DNA of 64,000 nt from JBBSJZ01 sp041739875 (GTDB taxonomy: Bacteria > Planctomycetota > Planctomycetia > Pirellulales > Pirellulaceae), in NCBI GenBank assembly GCA_041739875.1, contig JBGSNA010000162.1, positions 5,257 to 69,256 of the forward strand, in the 5' to 3' direction. Positions 43,627-53,181 of the stretch are shown here, one piece after another. Position 1 is the stretch's first letter, and every line of letters begins with the position of its first letter. Under the pieces are notes generated by a model that had not been told where the DNA came from, did no database searches, and saw nothing but the letters and a program-made list of their open reading frames with translations. A program made the position numbers and the translations under genes.

Positions 43627-44010
43627 ATGCCCCGTCTGTTGGGCGTCGACATCCCTAACGATAAACAAGTTCAATACTCGCTTACTTACCTGTACGGCGT
43701 TGGAATCAACGTTGCCCGTGAGGTTTGTGACAAGTTGGGTATTGAGCCGACTCGATTGGCGAGTGAGCTAGGCGAAGACGATCTAAGCCGTATCGCAGCG
43801 ATGCTCGAGCGAGACTTCACCGTCGAAGGTCCTCTTCGTCGCCAAGTCACTCAAAACATCAGCCGTTTGCGTGAAGTGAAGTGTTACCGCGGGATCCGAC
43901 ATCGAGTCGGTTTGCCTGTGCGTGGACAACGTACAAAAACGAACGCGCGTACCAGAAAGGGACCTCGCAAGACGGTCGCTGGTAAGAAAGGCGTTAAGGA
44001 TTTGAAGTAA
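43627..44010 (+). CDS. rpsM: 30S ribosomal protein S13
   Basis: 127 residues. Typical S13 sequence: MPRLLGVDIPNDKQ, LTYLYGVGINVAREVCDKLG, and the C-terminal GLPVRGQRTKTNARTRKGPR. It binds 16S rRNA in the head of the small subunit and contacts tRNA. It starts a conserved transcription/translation cluster. A 227-bp gap lies upstream and 221 bp separate it from rpsK. rpmJ (L36), which often precedes rpsM, is not visible upstream. Confidence 0.97.
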   Translation: MPRLLGVDIPNDKQVQYSLTYLYGVGINVAREVCDKLGIEPTRLASELGEDDLSRIAAMLERDFTVEGPLRRQVTQNISRLREVKCYRGIRHRVGLPVRGQRTKTNARTRKGPRKTVAGKKGVKDLK

Positions 44011-44231
44011 TCGCTTGGATTGTGGTTTCGAGAGGTCTTTTTGGAGGCTGTTTCGGAACTGCGTTACCAGGTTGTTGTCGAGCATTTTGAAGATTTACCC
44101 CGCAGCGTCGTGTTGCGGTTTGTTTGATTTTTTCGTTGAGTTTGCAGTGCAGTCGCTGATTCGTCGCGAACAACTGAAGCTCTCTGTTTACATTCCAGTT
44201 CAACACCCCGACTTAGATTAGAGACTTTGCT

Positions 44232-44615
44232 GTGGCAAAGACAAACAAGAAAAAGCGGATCCGTCGCAATGTCACCAGTGGCATCGCGCACATCCACGCC
44301 ACGTTCAATAACACGACTGTGACGATCACCGATCCGAAGGGTGATACGTTGTGCTGGGCGAGTGCTGGCACAAGCGGGTTCAAGGGAAGCCGAAAGAGCA
44401 CCCCGTTTGCTGGACAATGCGCCGCTCAGCAGGCTGCGGAAAAGGCAACCAAGTTTGGCATGCGAGACGTCGAAGTCCGTGTGAAGGGGCCGGGTTCTGG
44501 TCGTGAAAGCGCTATTACCTCGCTTCAAGCAGCTGGGTTGAATGTCAAGTTGATCGAAGACGTAACGCCGATCCCGCATAACGGCTGTCGTCCTCGTAAG
44601 AAGCGTCGCGTTTAA
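44232..44615 (+). CDS. rpsK: 30S ribosomal protein S11
   Basis: 127 residues from GTG. Typical S11 sequence: GIAHIHATFNNTTVTITDPKG, SAGTSGFKGSRKSTPFA, KGPGSGRESAI and VTPIPHNGCRPRKKRRV. It lies in the platform of the small subunit. In most bacteria rpsD (S4) follows; here rpoA starts 95 bp later and no rpsD is present. Confidence 0.97.
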   Translation: MAKTNKKKRIRRNVTSGIAHIHATFNNTTVTITDPKGDTLCWASAGTSGFKGSRKSTPFAGQCAAQQAAEKATKFGMRDVEVRVKGPGSGRESAITSLQAAGLNVKLIEDVTPIPHNGCRPRKKRRV

Positions 44616-44710
44616 GCGTCGGTTCATCGTTTTTCTGTCACACGAGCACGTCCGCTTGTGGGCACCCCTATCGTATTTCTCCAATTTCTGTAATACAGAA
44701 CTGAGGTCAC

Positions 44711-45706
44711 ATGACGATGCACATTCGTTGGCGTGGCATGGAGCTGCCCAGCTCCCTGGAAGTCGACCGCAATACCCTCACGAATAATTACGGCCGCTTT
44801 GTTGCGGAACCGTTCGAGCGTGGCTTTGGTGCAAGCGTTGGAAACAGCTTGCGTCGAGTTCTGCTTAGCAGCTTGATGGGTAGCGCTGTAACGCAAATTA
44901 AAATCCGCGGTGCTCAGCACGAATTTACGTCAATTCCTGGTGTCCTCGAGGACGTCACGGATATCGTCTTGAACGTGAAGAGTCTTGTTGTTCGCAATAA
45001 CAGCGATGCGACTCGAGTGATCACGCTCGAGAGTAACAAGGCGGGTGTTTTGACCGGTGCCAACATCGATACCGATGCCGACGTCGAGATCATGAACAAG
45101 GACCACGTTCTCGCGACGCTCACCTCCGACGTTCCATTCATGATGGAAATGGTGGTTGAGAATGGTCGTGGGTATGTTCCGAGTACTGAGCATAGTGCTG
45201 CGGACCACGAAATCGGTATCATTCCGATTGATGCCGTGTTCAGCCCGATCACGCGTGTTCGTTACGAAGTCGAAGAGACTCGCGTTGGTCAAAAGACAAA
45301 CTTTGATCGCCTGATCCTTGAAATTTGGACTGACGGTTCGATCAATCCAGAAATGGCGTTGGTCGAGGCTGCGAAGATCCTTCGCAAGCACCTCAACCCG
45401 TTCGTTCAATATCGTGAGCTCGGCCCAAGTATCTTCAGTGCCGCTCGCGGTGGTGCCGGATCTCCCGAAGCACAACTCGAAGCGAAGTTGAACATGACCC
45501 TGGCGGAACTTCGCCTGTCGGTTCGTGCAAACAACTGCCTAGAAAGCGAAAACATTCAAACAGTTCGTGACTTGGTGCAACGCACCGAAGACCAGCTGCT
45601 CGAAGTCCGTAACTTTGGCGACACAACACTCAACGAAGTTCGCGAAAAGCTGTCTCAGTACGGTTTGCACTTGGGGATGCGTGTTCCATCGCAACCGCTG
45701 TTGTAG
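44711..45706 (+). CDS. rpoA: DNA-directed RNA polymerase alpha subunit
   Basis: 331 residues. N-terminal dimerisation domain with YGRFVAEPFERGFGASVGNSLRRVLLSSL and TSIPGVLEDVTDIVLNVK. The C-terminal domain carries LAELRLSVRANNCLESENI and LLEVRNFGDTTLNEVREKL, which contact promoter UP elements and activators. It is placed between rpsK and rplQ as in most bacteria, apart from the missing rpsD. Confidence 0.97.
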   Translation: MTMHIRWRGMELPSSLEVDRNTLTNNYGRFVAEPFERGFGASVGNSLRRVLLSSLMGSAVTQIKIRGAQHEFTSIPGVLEDVTDIVLNVKSLVVRNNSDATRVITLESNKAGVLTGANIDTDADVEIMNKDHVLATLTSDVPFMMEMVVENGRGYVPSTEHSAADHEIGIIPIDAVFSPITRVRYEVEETRVGQKTNFDRLILEIWTDGSINPEMALVEAAKILRKHLNPFVQYRELGPSIFSAARGGAGSPEAQLEAKLNMTLAELRLSVRANNCLESENIQTVRDLVQRTEDQLLEVRNFGDTTLNEVREKLSQYGLHLGMRVPSQPLL

Positions 45707-45782
45707 TCCTGATTAGCGTTTCGTTTATTTCAATCGATTCAATTACAAATCCAACTTACCCTTATTTGACGGATATTTCGCC

Positions 45783-46373
45783 ATGCGACATCGACGACGA
45801 GGCCGCACGCTCGGAAGAAGCCCAAGCCACCGCAAAGCGCTGTTGAAGAACCTCGCGAGCGCCCTTTTCTTGACTGAAAGGGATGCAACTTTGGACGCTA
45901 ACGCGCCAAAGGTGACTGGCCGAATTACGACGACACTGCACAAGGCGAAGGAAGTTCGCCCATTGGTCGAGAAGTGCATCACTATCGCCAAGAAATCTTA
46001 CGCTCACGAAGAGGCGGCTCGCGCATTTGAGTCGTCTGCTGAGCGTGGTACGGATGCTTGGAAGCAATGGCGCCAAAGCGACAACTGGCAAAAGTGGGTT
46101 GCTGCTCGAGCTCCAGTCGTAGCCGCTCGTCGACGTGTCATTCAATTGATTGGTGACAAAATTGCCGCCAAGATTTTGTTTGATTCAGTAGCCAAGCGGT
46201 TTGTCGATCGGCCAGGCGGATATACTCGAGTCTTGAAGTTGGCAAAGCCACGTCTTGGTGACGCTGGTGACCGTGCCATTCTTGAGTTCGTTGGTCGCAA
46301 TGATCGCGTCAAGAAGAAGGCTGAGCGTCCTTCCTTCGAATCAGATACAGCCGAAGCCAACTCAGGCGAATAG
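45783..46373 (+). CDS. rplQ: 50S ribosomal protein L17 with insertion
   Basis: 196 residues, against about 120-130 in most bacteria. The start MRHRRRGRTLGRSPSHRKALLKNLASALFL and the end TRVLKLAKPRLGDAGDRAILEFV are classic L17. Between the helix ending ITIAKKSYA and the segment RRRVIQLIGDKIAAKILFD there is an insertion of about 45 residues rich in Trp, Ala and charged residues (around 80-120), plus an acidic C-terminal tail. The frame is intact, so this looks like a lineage-specific enlargement. A strong terminator follows. Confidence 0.93.
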   Translation: MRHRRRGRTLGRSPSHRKALLKNLASALFLTERDATLDANAPKVTGRITTTLHKAKEVRPLVEKCITIAKKSYAHEEAARAFESSAERGTDAWKQWRQSDNWQKWVAARAPVVAARRRVIQLIGDKIAAKILFDSVAKRFVDRPGGYTRVLKLAKPRLGDAGDRAILEFVGRNDRVKKKAERPSFESDTAEANSGE

Positions 46374-46404
46374 GTCCCATTCGTCCCTCGAGATGCAAAT
46401 CAAG

Positions 46405-46433
46405 AACCCAGCGATTGAATCGCTGGGTTTTTT
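46405..46433 (+). terminator. Rho-independent terminator after rplQ
   Basis: An 11-bp stem AACCCAGCGAT/ATCGCTGGGTT with a 3-base loop is followed by a T-run. It closes the rpsM-rpsK-rpoA-rplQ cluster. Confidence 0.93.
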
Positions 46434-46516
46434 GTTGGTGGGTGTTTGCCGCTCGGTCAGTCGACTCGCGGCGGCGTGACCCTAGCCAAGGCGCCCAGCC
46501 TGGCCACAGCGACCGC

Positions 46517-47863
46517 CTAGCCACGGCGTCCTTGGGCTTGGTTCCAGACTCGCAATTGGTCTTTGACACCAATCGTTTTCGTGAGTTCCGCCCATTTGCC
46601 TGCGACGGTTTTGAGTGCTTCGGCGGGTGCGGACTTCTTTTCGAGAGCCTTGCCAATCTCCGTATCTAGAACTTCATAATAGGCGCCGCCTTGAATGATT
46701 TGGAGTCCAGGGCTGGTGAGCGGAGTTTTCCAGACTTCGTTAAGGACCGAATCGTATGGTGAGTTGCTTACCGACACCTCAACACCGGACTGTTCCGATT
46801 TGACCACCTGCTTCGTTCCGTTTAAGCACTGATTCAGAGCCGAAGCGCCATCGGCTGATGCAAGCCAAGCGATAAAGGTCTTTGCATAGACGGATTGTCG
46901 GCATGCTGCTGAGATCGACGCGACTGGCGTAAACGGATCAAAGAGCACTCGCTGGATGCTTTCGCCTCCAGGCATTTTGACCACTTGAACGTCTGGGAAT
47001 GCGTCCATATTTGGTGGCGGAAATGTGATCCCGCCACGGAGTACACCTTGTTGCATTTGTGTCCAAATTAATTCTGGCGTTAATCGCTTCGATGGACACC
47101 GATCATGCGTGCGCGACATCAGCTCCAGAGCCTCGACATACGACTCGGTTGCGATCAGCGGTTCCATCGATTCGCGATCAAATAACCACCCTTCACGCGC
47201 TGCGGAGAGACATCGCCAAAGAAACATGGCTCCAGCCCAACCAGGTGCCGTTGGCTCCGATGCTTGGCCCATCAGTGAATCGCTCACAAGAGCATCGTAT
47301 TGTTCCCAAGTCTTTGGCGATTCAATTGCATCGACAGTGAACAGGGCGGGGATCACTCCGCCCAAGGGCAATCCAATCGATTGGTCAGCGAATTTTGCGA
47401 TGCCATTTTTTAACGCCGGCTCGAGTCGAGCAACTGCTCCAGTCGAATTGTCATCGGCTCGAACTTCGAGAGTTTCTGGGTCGAGAGCAACCAGTGCGGA
47501 TTGCGCAAAAAGATCACCCGCTAGCAGCAAAGGATAGATGAACACATCCGCCTTTCCAGCGAGGTTGGCGATGTCTTGCTGGAGTTGTCCAGCTTCGGAA
47601 CGGGAGACCGTGACTGATTGAATCTTCAGTTCCCCGTCGTTGGAAGCCGACCATGCTCGAGTGAGTGATTCACTCGAACTAGAATCACTCACGATGAGCA
47701 CCCTAAGCGGCACGCTGGGTCGCGAGGCTGGAGGAGTCGGAGCGACCGGGACCGTCTCGCGGTTGCAACCGAGCATCGCAAGGCCCGTTAGCGATGCGCC
47801 CGTCAGCGACAGGCCCTGAGCGAGTACCTCGCGACGCGTAAGTCCGGAATGTCTCGCTGTCAT
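46517..47863 (-). CDS. Extracellular solute-binding lipoprotein (ABC-type sugar-binding-like)
   Basis: 448 residues from the ATG giving MTARHSGLTRREVL; the frame extends 14 codons upstream. The signal has TRRE (Tat-like), a hydrophobic stretch and a lipobox-like AMLGC (Cys 33), so it is probably a lipoprotein. The body fits type 1 periplasmic binding proteins of the extracellular solute-binding family, with DVFIYPLLLAGDLF and PTAPGWAGAMFLWRC. No permease or ATPase gene is adjacent. It is divergent from xylulokinase with a 155-bp shared upstream region, so sugar uptake is a reasonable guess, but the ligand is unknown. Confidence 0.78.
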   Translation of the reverse strand: MTARHSGLTRREVLAQGLSLTGASLTGLAMLGCNRETVPVAPTPPASRPSVPLRVLIVSDSSSSESLTRAWSASNDGELKIQSVTVSRSEAGQLQQDIANLAGKADVFIYPLLLAGDLFAQSALVALDPETLEVRADDNSTGAVARLEPALKNGIAKFADQSIGLPLGGVIPALFTVDAIESPKTWEQYDALVSDSLMGQASEPTAPGWAGAMFLWRCLSAAREGWLFDRESMEPLIATESYVEALELMSRTHDRCPSKRLTPELIWTQMQQGVLRGGITFPPPNMDAFPDVQVVKMPGGESIQRVLFDPFTPVASISAACRQSVYAKTFIAWLASADGASALNQCLNGTKQVVKSEQSGVEVSVSNSPYDSVLNEVWKTPLTSPGLQIIQGGAYYEVLDTEIGKALEKKSAPAEALKTVAGKWAELTKTIGVKDQLRVWNQAQGRRG

Positions 47864-48018
47864 ACTTGCTAATTTGGGTCGGGGTGGAAATCTCCTGCTG
47901 CCCACGCCGGGGCGCTACAGCGACAGGACCCGATACGCATTATATTGCTCCCCGGTTCGCCTTCATCGGTCGAGTTCCAGCGGCCACCTCTATCCTCCTT
48001 GATTCAACAAATATTGAC

Positions 48019-49548
48019 ATGAGCTTCTATCTCGGCATTGATATCGGAACGAGTGGCACCAAGACCCTGGTGATCGACGTCCAAGGTAACGTCCTCGCTG
48101 AATCGTCGGCGGAGTACCCGCTGGCGCAGCCGCGTCCTGGTTGGACCGAGCAAGACCCGGAGGATTGGTGGCAAGCAACGATCAAAACTGTTCGTGGCGC
48201 GATGAAGGCAGCCAAACTCAAGCCATCAGATATCAAAGCAATTGGGCTGAGCGGGCAAATGCACGGCTCCGTATTCATTGACAAATCCAATCAAGTCATT
48301 CGGCCTGCACTGCTGTGGAACGACCAACGCACCGCAGTTGAGTGTGACCAAATCACCGAAGCCGCTGGCGGACGAAAGCAATTGATCAAGCTTGTTGCCA
48401 ACCCCGCGCTGACGGGTTTCCAGGCACCAAAGATCCTGTGGTTGCGCAACAACGAGAAAGCAAACTTCGGTCGCCTCGCCAAAGTGCTGCTACCTAAAGA
48501 CGACATCCGGCGGCGACTGACGGGCGACTACGTGACGGAAGTCAGCGACGCGAGCGGCACCTTGTTACTCGACGTGGTCAATCGCAAATGGTCAGACAAA
48601 TTACTCTCCAAGTTGAATCTTGATCCGTCGCTATTGCCTCGAGTTGTCGAAAGCGAAGACGTTACTGGAACGCTTACGGCTGGAGCCGCAAAGTTGCTCG
48701 GGCTGACGACGAATTGCAAGGTCGTCGGCGGCGCAGGCGATTGTGCTGCGGGCGCGATCGGCAACGGTGTTGTGAAGACCGGTATCTTGAGCACATCGAT
48801 TGGCACCAGTGGCGTGATGTTCTGTCATAGTGACACACCGCAATACGACACCGCTGGACGCCTTCACACGTTCTGTCACGCGGTTCGGGGTAAGTGGCAC
48901 ATGATGGGCGTGAATCTGACCAGCGGCGGATCGCTGCAGTGGTGGATGGATCAGGTGCTCACGGATCCAGAAGGCAAGAAAGACCCCAAGCGATACGAAC
49001 GTGCCACTGCTGCTGCAGCCGATATCGCAGCGGGCTGCGGTGGGCTCGTGTTCTTGCCGTATCTCAACGGTGAACGTACTCCACATGCCAATCCCAAAGC
49101 ACGTGGTGCATTCGTGGGTCTAAATCTCACTCACGGTCGAGGCGCGATGACACGAGCCGTGATGGAAGGGGTCACGTTCGCTTTGCGTGATTCGCTTGCA
49201 ATCATCGAATCGCTCAATGTTCCCGTGAAACAAATCCGCGCATCCGGTGGTGGCAGCCGCAATCAGCTCTGGCGGCAAATGCAGGCTGACGTCTTCGGCA
49301 AGAAAATCACCACGCTCGAAGTTGAACAAGGCCCAGCCTTCGGAGTCGCTCTGCTCGCGGCGGTGGGTGATGGAGCCTATCCAAACATCGAAGCCGCATG
49401 CAAAGCCACGATCCAAGTTGCTGCCGAGACAAAAGTCAACGCAGCAGCTGTGATGAAGTACAATCAGTTATTTCCAATCTACCAAGAACTCTACGCAAAG
49501 TTGGCTGAAAGCATGACTAAACTCGCGGACTTGAATGAGTCGAACTAG
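48019..49548 (+). CDS. xylB: Xylulokinase, FGGY family
   Basis: 509 residues from ATG 48019; the open frame upstream has no homology. Motifs: LGIDIGTSGTKTLVIDVQGN (phosphate 1), IGLSGQMHGSVFID, LLWNDQRTAVECDQI, VVGGAGDCAAGAIGNGVV, STSIGTSGVMF and ASGGGSRNQLWRQMQADVFG. It phosphorylates D-xylulose to enter the pentose phosphate pathway. It is divergent from the solute-binding lipoprotein. Its stop codon overlaps that of the convergent yhaN-like gene (CTAG), leaving no space between them. Confidence 0.95.
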   Translation: MSFYLGIDIGTSGTKTLVIDVQGNVLAESSAEYPLAQPRPGWTEQDPEDWWQATIKTVRGAMKAAKLKPSDIKAIGLSGQMHGSVFIDKSNQVIRPALLWNDQRTAVECDQITEAAGGRKQLIKLVANPALTGFQAPKILWLRNNEKANFGRLAKVLLPKDDIRRRLTGDYVTEVSDASGTLLLDVVNRKWSDKLLSKLNLDPSLLPRVVESEDVTGTLTAGAAKLLGLTTNCKVVGGAGDCAAGAIGNGVVKTGILSTSIGTSGVMFCHSDTPQYDTAGRLHTFCHAVRGKWHMMGVNLTSGGSLQWWMDQVLTDPEGKKDPKRYERATAAAADIAAGCGGLVFLPYLNGERTPHANPKARGAFVGLNLTHGRGAMTRAVMEGVTFALRDSLAIIESLNVPVKQIRASGGGSRNQLWRQMQADVFGKKITTLEVEQGPAFGVALLAAVGDGAYPNIEAACKATIQVAAETKVNAAAVMKYNQLFPIYQELYAKLAESMTKLADLNESN

Positions 49549-52500
49549 ACCGCGGCTTGCAATTGGTCGAGTCGATGCACATGGAAATCGCCCTGGTTTA
49601 AACTGGATTGAGCTAACTCGATTAAGTGTTCGTGGTGCGTGAATAGGATCACTTGAGTCTTTGATGATAGCTCGGAGAACACTTCGAGCGCGGCGATAGC
49701 GCGGCGATCGTCCAGTTGAATCAAGCAATCATCAATCACGAGCGGGATCGCTTTGCCATGGCCCATTTGATGCTTGAGTGACGCTAGTCGTAACGCGAGA
49801 TAGAGCGCATCAGCGGTCCCCGTGCTCATCATTGGTGCGTGCACGGACAGCTCGCCTCGCACGCCCTGAAGTACCGGCACTCCCTTCGAGTCATAGTCAA
49901 CTTTGAGCGCCGAATACTCCCCGCACGTCAGCTTCGCAAAATATCGCTCAGCGGCTTCGAGAACAGGCCCTTGGTTCTCACGCCGGTAATGCTCGATAGC
50001 TTGTTGCAGTACCGATCCAGCCAACTTCAGCCGGATGTAGCTTTGGCACTCTCGTTGAAGTCGTCCCAAATCAAGCTGCAGCGATTGCGAAAGTTCAGCA
50101 GCTCGATTGCCGCCGTCAATCACATCCTGGCGATGCTTCAACGCGCCAAGGTTTTGTTGTAGCCCAGCGAGTTGCTCGTCGATCGTGACTTTCGCGGTTT
50201 CAATGTCATGCAATTCTATCTCTATTGTTTCTGATCTCATTTTGCTCAGTGACAGAGTGAACTCATCCAACGTAGCGTCGCCGGCTAAGAACTTGAGTTT
50301 GGACTCATTGTCGTTGAGTTCAGCCAGAGCTTCGCGGCGACGCTGTGACTGTGTCTCGACATGAGCGAGTGAGTCAGTGCAATCGCAATTGGCTTCGTCA
50401 CACAATTGCTCTGCGATGACTTCGAGACGCAGCGAGGTTTGTTCGGCGGCTCGAAGTTCCTCGCCGCAAGCTTCCAATTGTCTCGCAAAGCTTGCTCGAC
50501 TCTCACGATTTGACCTTTCGCGTTTCAATCGCTGGTAAAGATTTGTGACGATTGAGCTGAGCACTTTAAGCGAGACGTCGTACTCTTTCGCTTGATCATG
50601 TTCTTTAGCTTGATCGATGTCTGTGCCAGCCATTACCACTTCTTGGCCAATGTTTTCGACCAGCCGCGTCACCTGGCGTCGGTACGCTTCGTGCTCCTCG
50701 CTAATCGATCGCTTCCGTTTCTCAAGCACATTGTATTCATGCAAGAAGTGTTCGAGATCTTTAATCCAATCGAGCATGTCGAGAGCGGCACTGGTTGCGA
50801 GCGTGTCACTCGGCGTGAGTTTGGCTGTTGCTGTACTCCACTGGATATGCCAAGCATCAAGAGCTTGCTGGCATTGAGTGAGTTGTTCGGTTGCCTCGTC
50901 TAGGTCTCGTTGTGTCTGTTCACGGTGCCGAACATTGCCCTCAAATTCCTTGCGGTTTTGAGAAACGCGGTTTCGTAATGTCATCGTTTCGTCATACAGG
51001 CGATGTAGCCGAATCGCGAGATCGTCTTTGTTCTCCGTCTCTGGAAACAATGTGTCTGTGGCGCCGCCAAGCGTTGACCGCAACCGAGCACAGGCGTTCT
51101 CGAGTCGTCTCGCGGATGCCGCTTGTTCACGCTCCGCATCTTCCAATGTCTCGACGGACTCACGCAATCGCTCGTGATCAGCCATCCAAGCCGTCATTGA
51201 CGACGGTGTGCCTGGATTCACGCCAAACGCAGACCACAAGTCGCTCCATGAGCGAATAATCACTTCCGATTTCGCTTGTTGTTCGGCCAGTTTTGTCTCT
51301 TCCCGTTCCAGTTGTCGAGTCAGCGACTGGATACTAGCGTTCTCCGATTCGATCTGATGAACGGTGCCATGGTGGGCTTGGATTTCATCAGCAATCTTGT
51401 CTGCTGTGGTAACGGCGTTACGAATTTGCTGGAGCGTTAATTCCGTGTCGCTTGTTTTCGAGTATTCAGTAATCAACGAATCGCGATCACGCCGAGCAGC
51501 ACTTAATTCTTGCAGTGTCGGAAGTGGGCGTGATGACTGGAGTTGGTCTAGGCGACCTTGTTTGTCCGCAATCGCTTCGCGAGTTTGCTCGCATCGCAAT
51601 CGAGCTGCGGTTTCTGCATCCTCGAGGCAATCGAACTGAGATTTGGCGTTCGCGATCGCATCGGCGCTTGGTAATTGCCACGAGGCTATTTCGCGAAACC
51701 CAGTTGGAACTCCGAGTTTCTTTTTCAAGTCGTCGCATCGTCGCGTCCAACGCTCGCACTCTTCGCGATTTGTCGCCATTGACTCGACGAGCCGTTGAGG
51801 CAATCCAACCTCGTCAAGGATCCTGGTCAAGACATCCGGATCAACTTCGTCGACCATTGGTAACGTTGCTTCAAACTTCTTCAGTTGCCTTTGATGCCGC
51901 CCGATGTTCTGTTTGGCGTCATCGCGTTGTTGAACAAGTTTCTCAAACTGGGATGCGAGTCGACGGACACTTTCACGAGCTGTATCGGAGAAACGGACTG
52001 CATCAACCCGTGCGGCGATGTCACTGTCGTCGTTCGACTTCGAACTCGAAAGCTTGGCCAGAAGCTCTAGAATTTTACGTTGTTCTCGACTCGCAAGATC
52101 ATTTAAATGCTGAGAGTCACGATCGGCTTTTTCTCGCGTTGCGAGTTGACGGTAGACCTCTTCGATTTCTGATTCATAGGCGCGAGTCATCGGGTCGTCG
52201 CCCAACAGAGCAACTTGTTGAGTCAATGATTCTTGCCGTTGGGCAAGTTCCTGTTGCCGGGCGACGGAGAGTTGTCGATCTTGATCCCATTGCCGACGTC
52301 GCTCGGGGAAGTCCGCTGCTAGAATGGGTGCCGAGGCAACACTTGCGAATCCTTCGGAGGCAGCCTGCCAGCGTGGCACCAGCGGTAGCGCTTGGATTGC
52401 CGCACGCAATCGATTCAGACGTACGGCGAACTGACTTGAACGGCCCTTGAGTTGTTCGATTGATGCCAGTGTTTCAGCGATGCGCTGTTGCAGTTCCTCA

Positions 52501-53117
52501 AATTCTGCCGGAGGAACCTGTGCGTCACGCAGTTCTCGACGTTTGGTTTCGACATCTTTCATTAACTCGTTGATCGAGCTTCGGCCACGGGTCTTGAAAA
52601 GTGCTCCTGATTCGTCACCCAGTTGCGATGCGATCTCTTGCAATCGACCAATTCCCGCACCGGCGGCAAACAAAATCTCACCAACTTCACCCTCGCCTTT
52701 CAGGATTTGCTCACCACCACGCAGCAACTCAGTGTGTGAAAGTCCGAATCGAGTCTCAAACGTTGACTTATCAATTCCACCGAGCATTCGCTCGAGAACG
52801 AACTCTTCGACCTCTACTGTGTCGCGAGCGTCGCGAAGTGTTCCTTTTCGACCGCGGCGTCGCACGCACTCTAGAATTTCGCCGTCCCGCTCCGCTAAGC
52901 GCCCTCCCACACGGATCTTGGCCATTGGATGAAGGTAATCATCCGTTGTCGTATGCGGCATCCCGAACAACCAAGATTGAATCGCACGCAAACTTGTCGA
53001 TTTTCCGGATTCGTTCGGGCCATAGACGAGGTGAAACCGCCGTGGACCGGCCGACAAATCGATCGACGTATCGGTAAAGTTACCAAATGCGATTAAATCC
53101 AAACGTTCAATGATCAC
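49545..53117 (-). CDS. YhaN-like SMC/Rad50-type ATPase (SbcC-like)
   Basis: 1190 residues. N-terminal MIIERLDLIAFGNFTD with Walker A YGPNESGKST (33-41), then a very long coiled-coil region with many heptads, and a C-terminal ATPase half with MSTGTADALYLALRLA (signature) and PLVIDDCLIQLDDRRA (Walker B). This matches YhaN-type AAA ATPases that pair with a YhaO metallophosphoesterase, similar to SbcCD/Mre11-Rad50. It follows the YhaO-like gene by 64 bp in a four-gene minus-strand operon. It likely clamps DNA ends or hairpins. Confidence 0.92.
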   Translation of the reverse strand: MIIERLDLIAFGNFTDTSIDLSAGPRRFHLVYGPNESGKSTSLRAIQSWLFGMPHTTTDDYLHPMAKIRVGGRLAERDGEILECVRRRGRKGTLRDARDTVEVEEFVLERMLGGIDKSTFETRFGLSHTELLRGGEQILKGEGEVGEILFAAGAGIGRLQEIASQLGDESGALFKTRGRSSINELMKDVETKRRELRDAQVPPAEFEELQQRIAETLASIEQLKGRSSQFAVRLNRLRAAIQALPLVPRWQAASEGFASVASAPILAADFPERRRQWDQDRQLSVARQQELAQRQESLTQQVALLGDDPMTRAYESEIEEVYRQLATREKADRDSQHLNDLASREQRKILELLAKLSSSKSNDDSDIAARVDAVRFSDTARESVRRLASQFEKLVQQRDDAKQNIGRHQRQLKKFEATLPMVDEVDPDVLTRILDEVGLPQRLVESMATNREECERWTRRCDDLKKKLGVPTGFREIASWQLPSADAIANAKSQFDCLEDAETAARLRCEQTREAIADKQGRLDQLQSSRPLPTLQELSAARRDRDSLITEYSKTSDTELTLQQIRNAVTTADKIADEIQAHHGTVHQIESENASIQSLTRQLEREETKLAEQQAKSEVIIRSWSDLWSAFGVNPGTPSSMTAWMADHERLRESVETLEDAEREQAASARRLENACARLRSTLGGATDTLFPETENKDDLAIRLHRLYDETMTLRNRVSQNRKEFEGNVRHREQTQRDLDEATEQLTQCQQALDAWHIQWSTATAKLTPSDTLATSAALDMLDWIKDLEHFLHEYNVLEKRKRSISEEHEAYRRQVTRLVENIGQEVVMAGTDIDQAKEHDQAKEYDVSLKVLSSIVTNLYQRLKRERSNRESRASFARQLEACGEELRAAEQTSLRLEVIAEQLCDEANCDCTDSLAHVETQSQRRREALAELNDNESKLKFLAGDATLDEFTLSLSKMRSETIEIELHDIETAKVTIDEQLAGLQQNLGALKHRQDVIDGGNRAAELSQSLQLDLGRLQRECQSYIRLKLAGSVLQQAIEHYRRENQGPVLEAAERYFAKLTCGEYSALKVDYDSKGVPVLQGVRGELSVHAPMMSTGTADALYLALRLASLKHQMGHGKAIPLVIDDCLIQLDDRRAIAALEVFSELSSKTQVILFTHHEHLIELAQSSLNQGDFHVHRLDQLQAAV

Positions 53118-53181
53118 AGTGAAAGTTCATTCCCGAATGAGGTGTTTCTTTTCTCGGTGCGCGACTGAGCCAAGGTTCTGG

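Noticed and set aside
51515..52450. 311-codon plus-strand open frame opposite the yhaN-like gene.
   Set aside because: An Arg-rich antisense shadow of a long coiled-coil gene; no motifs.
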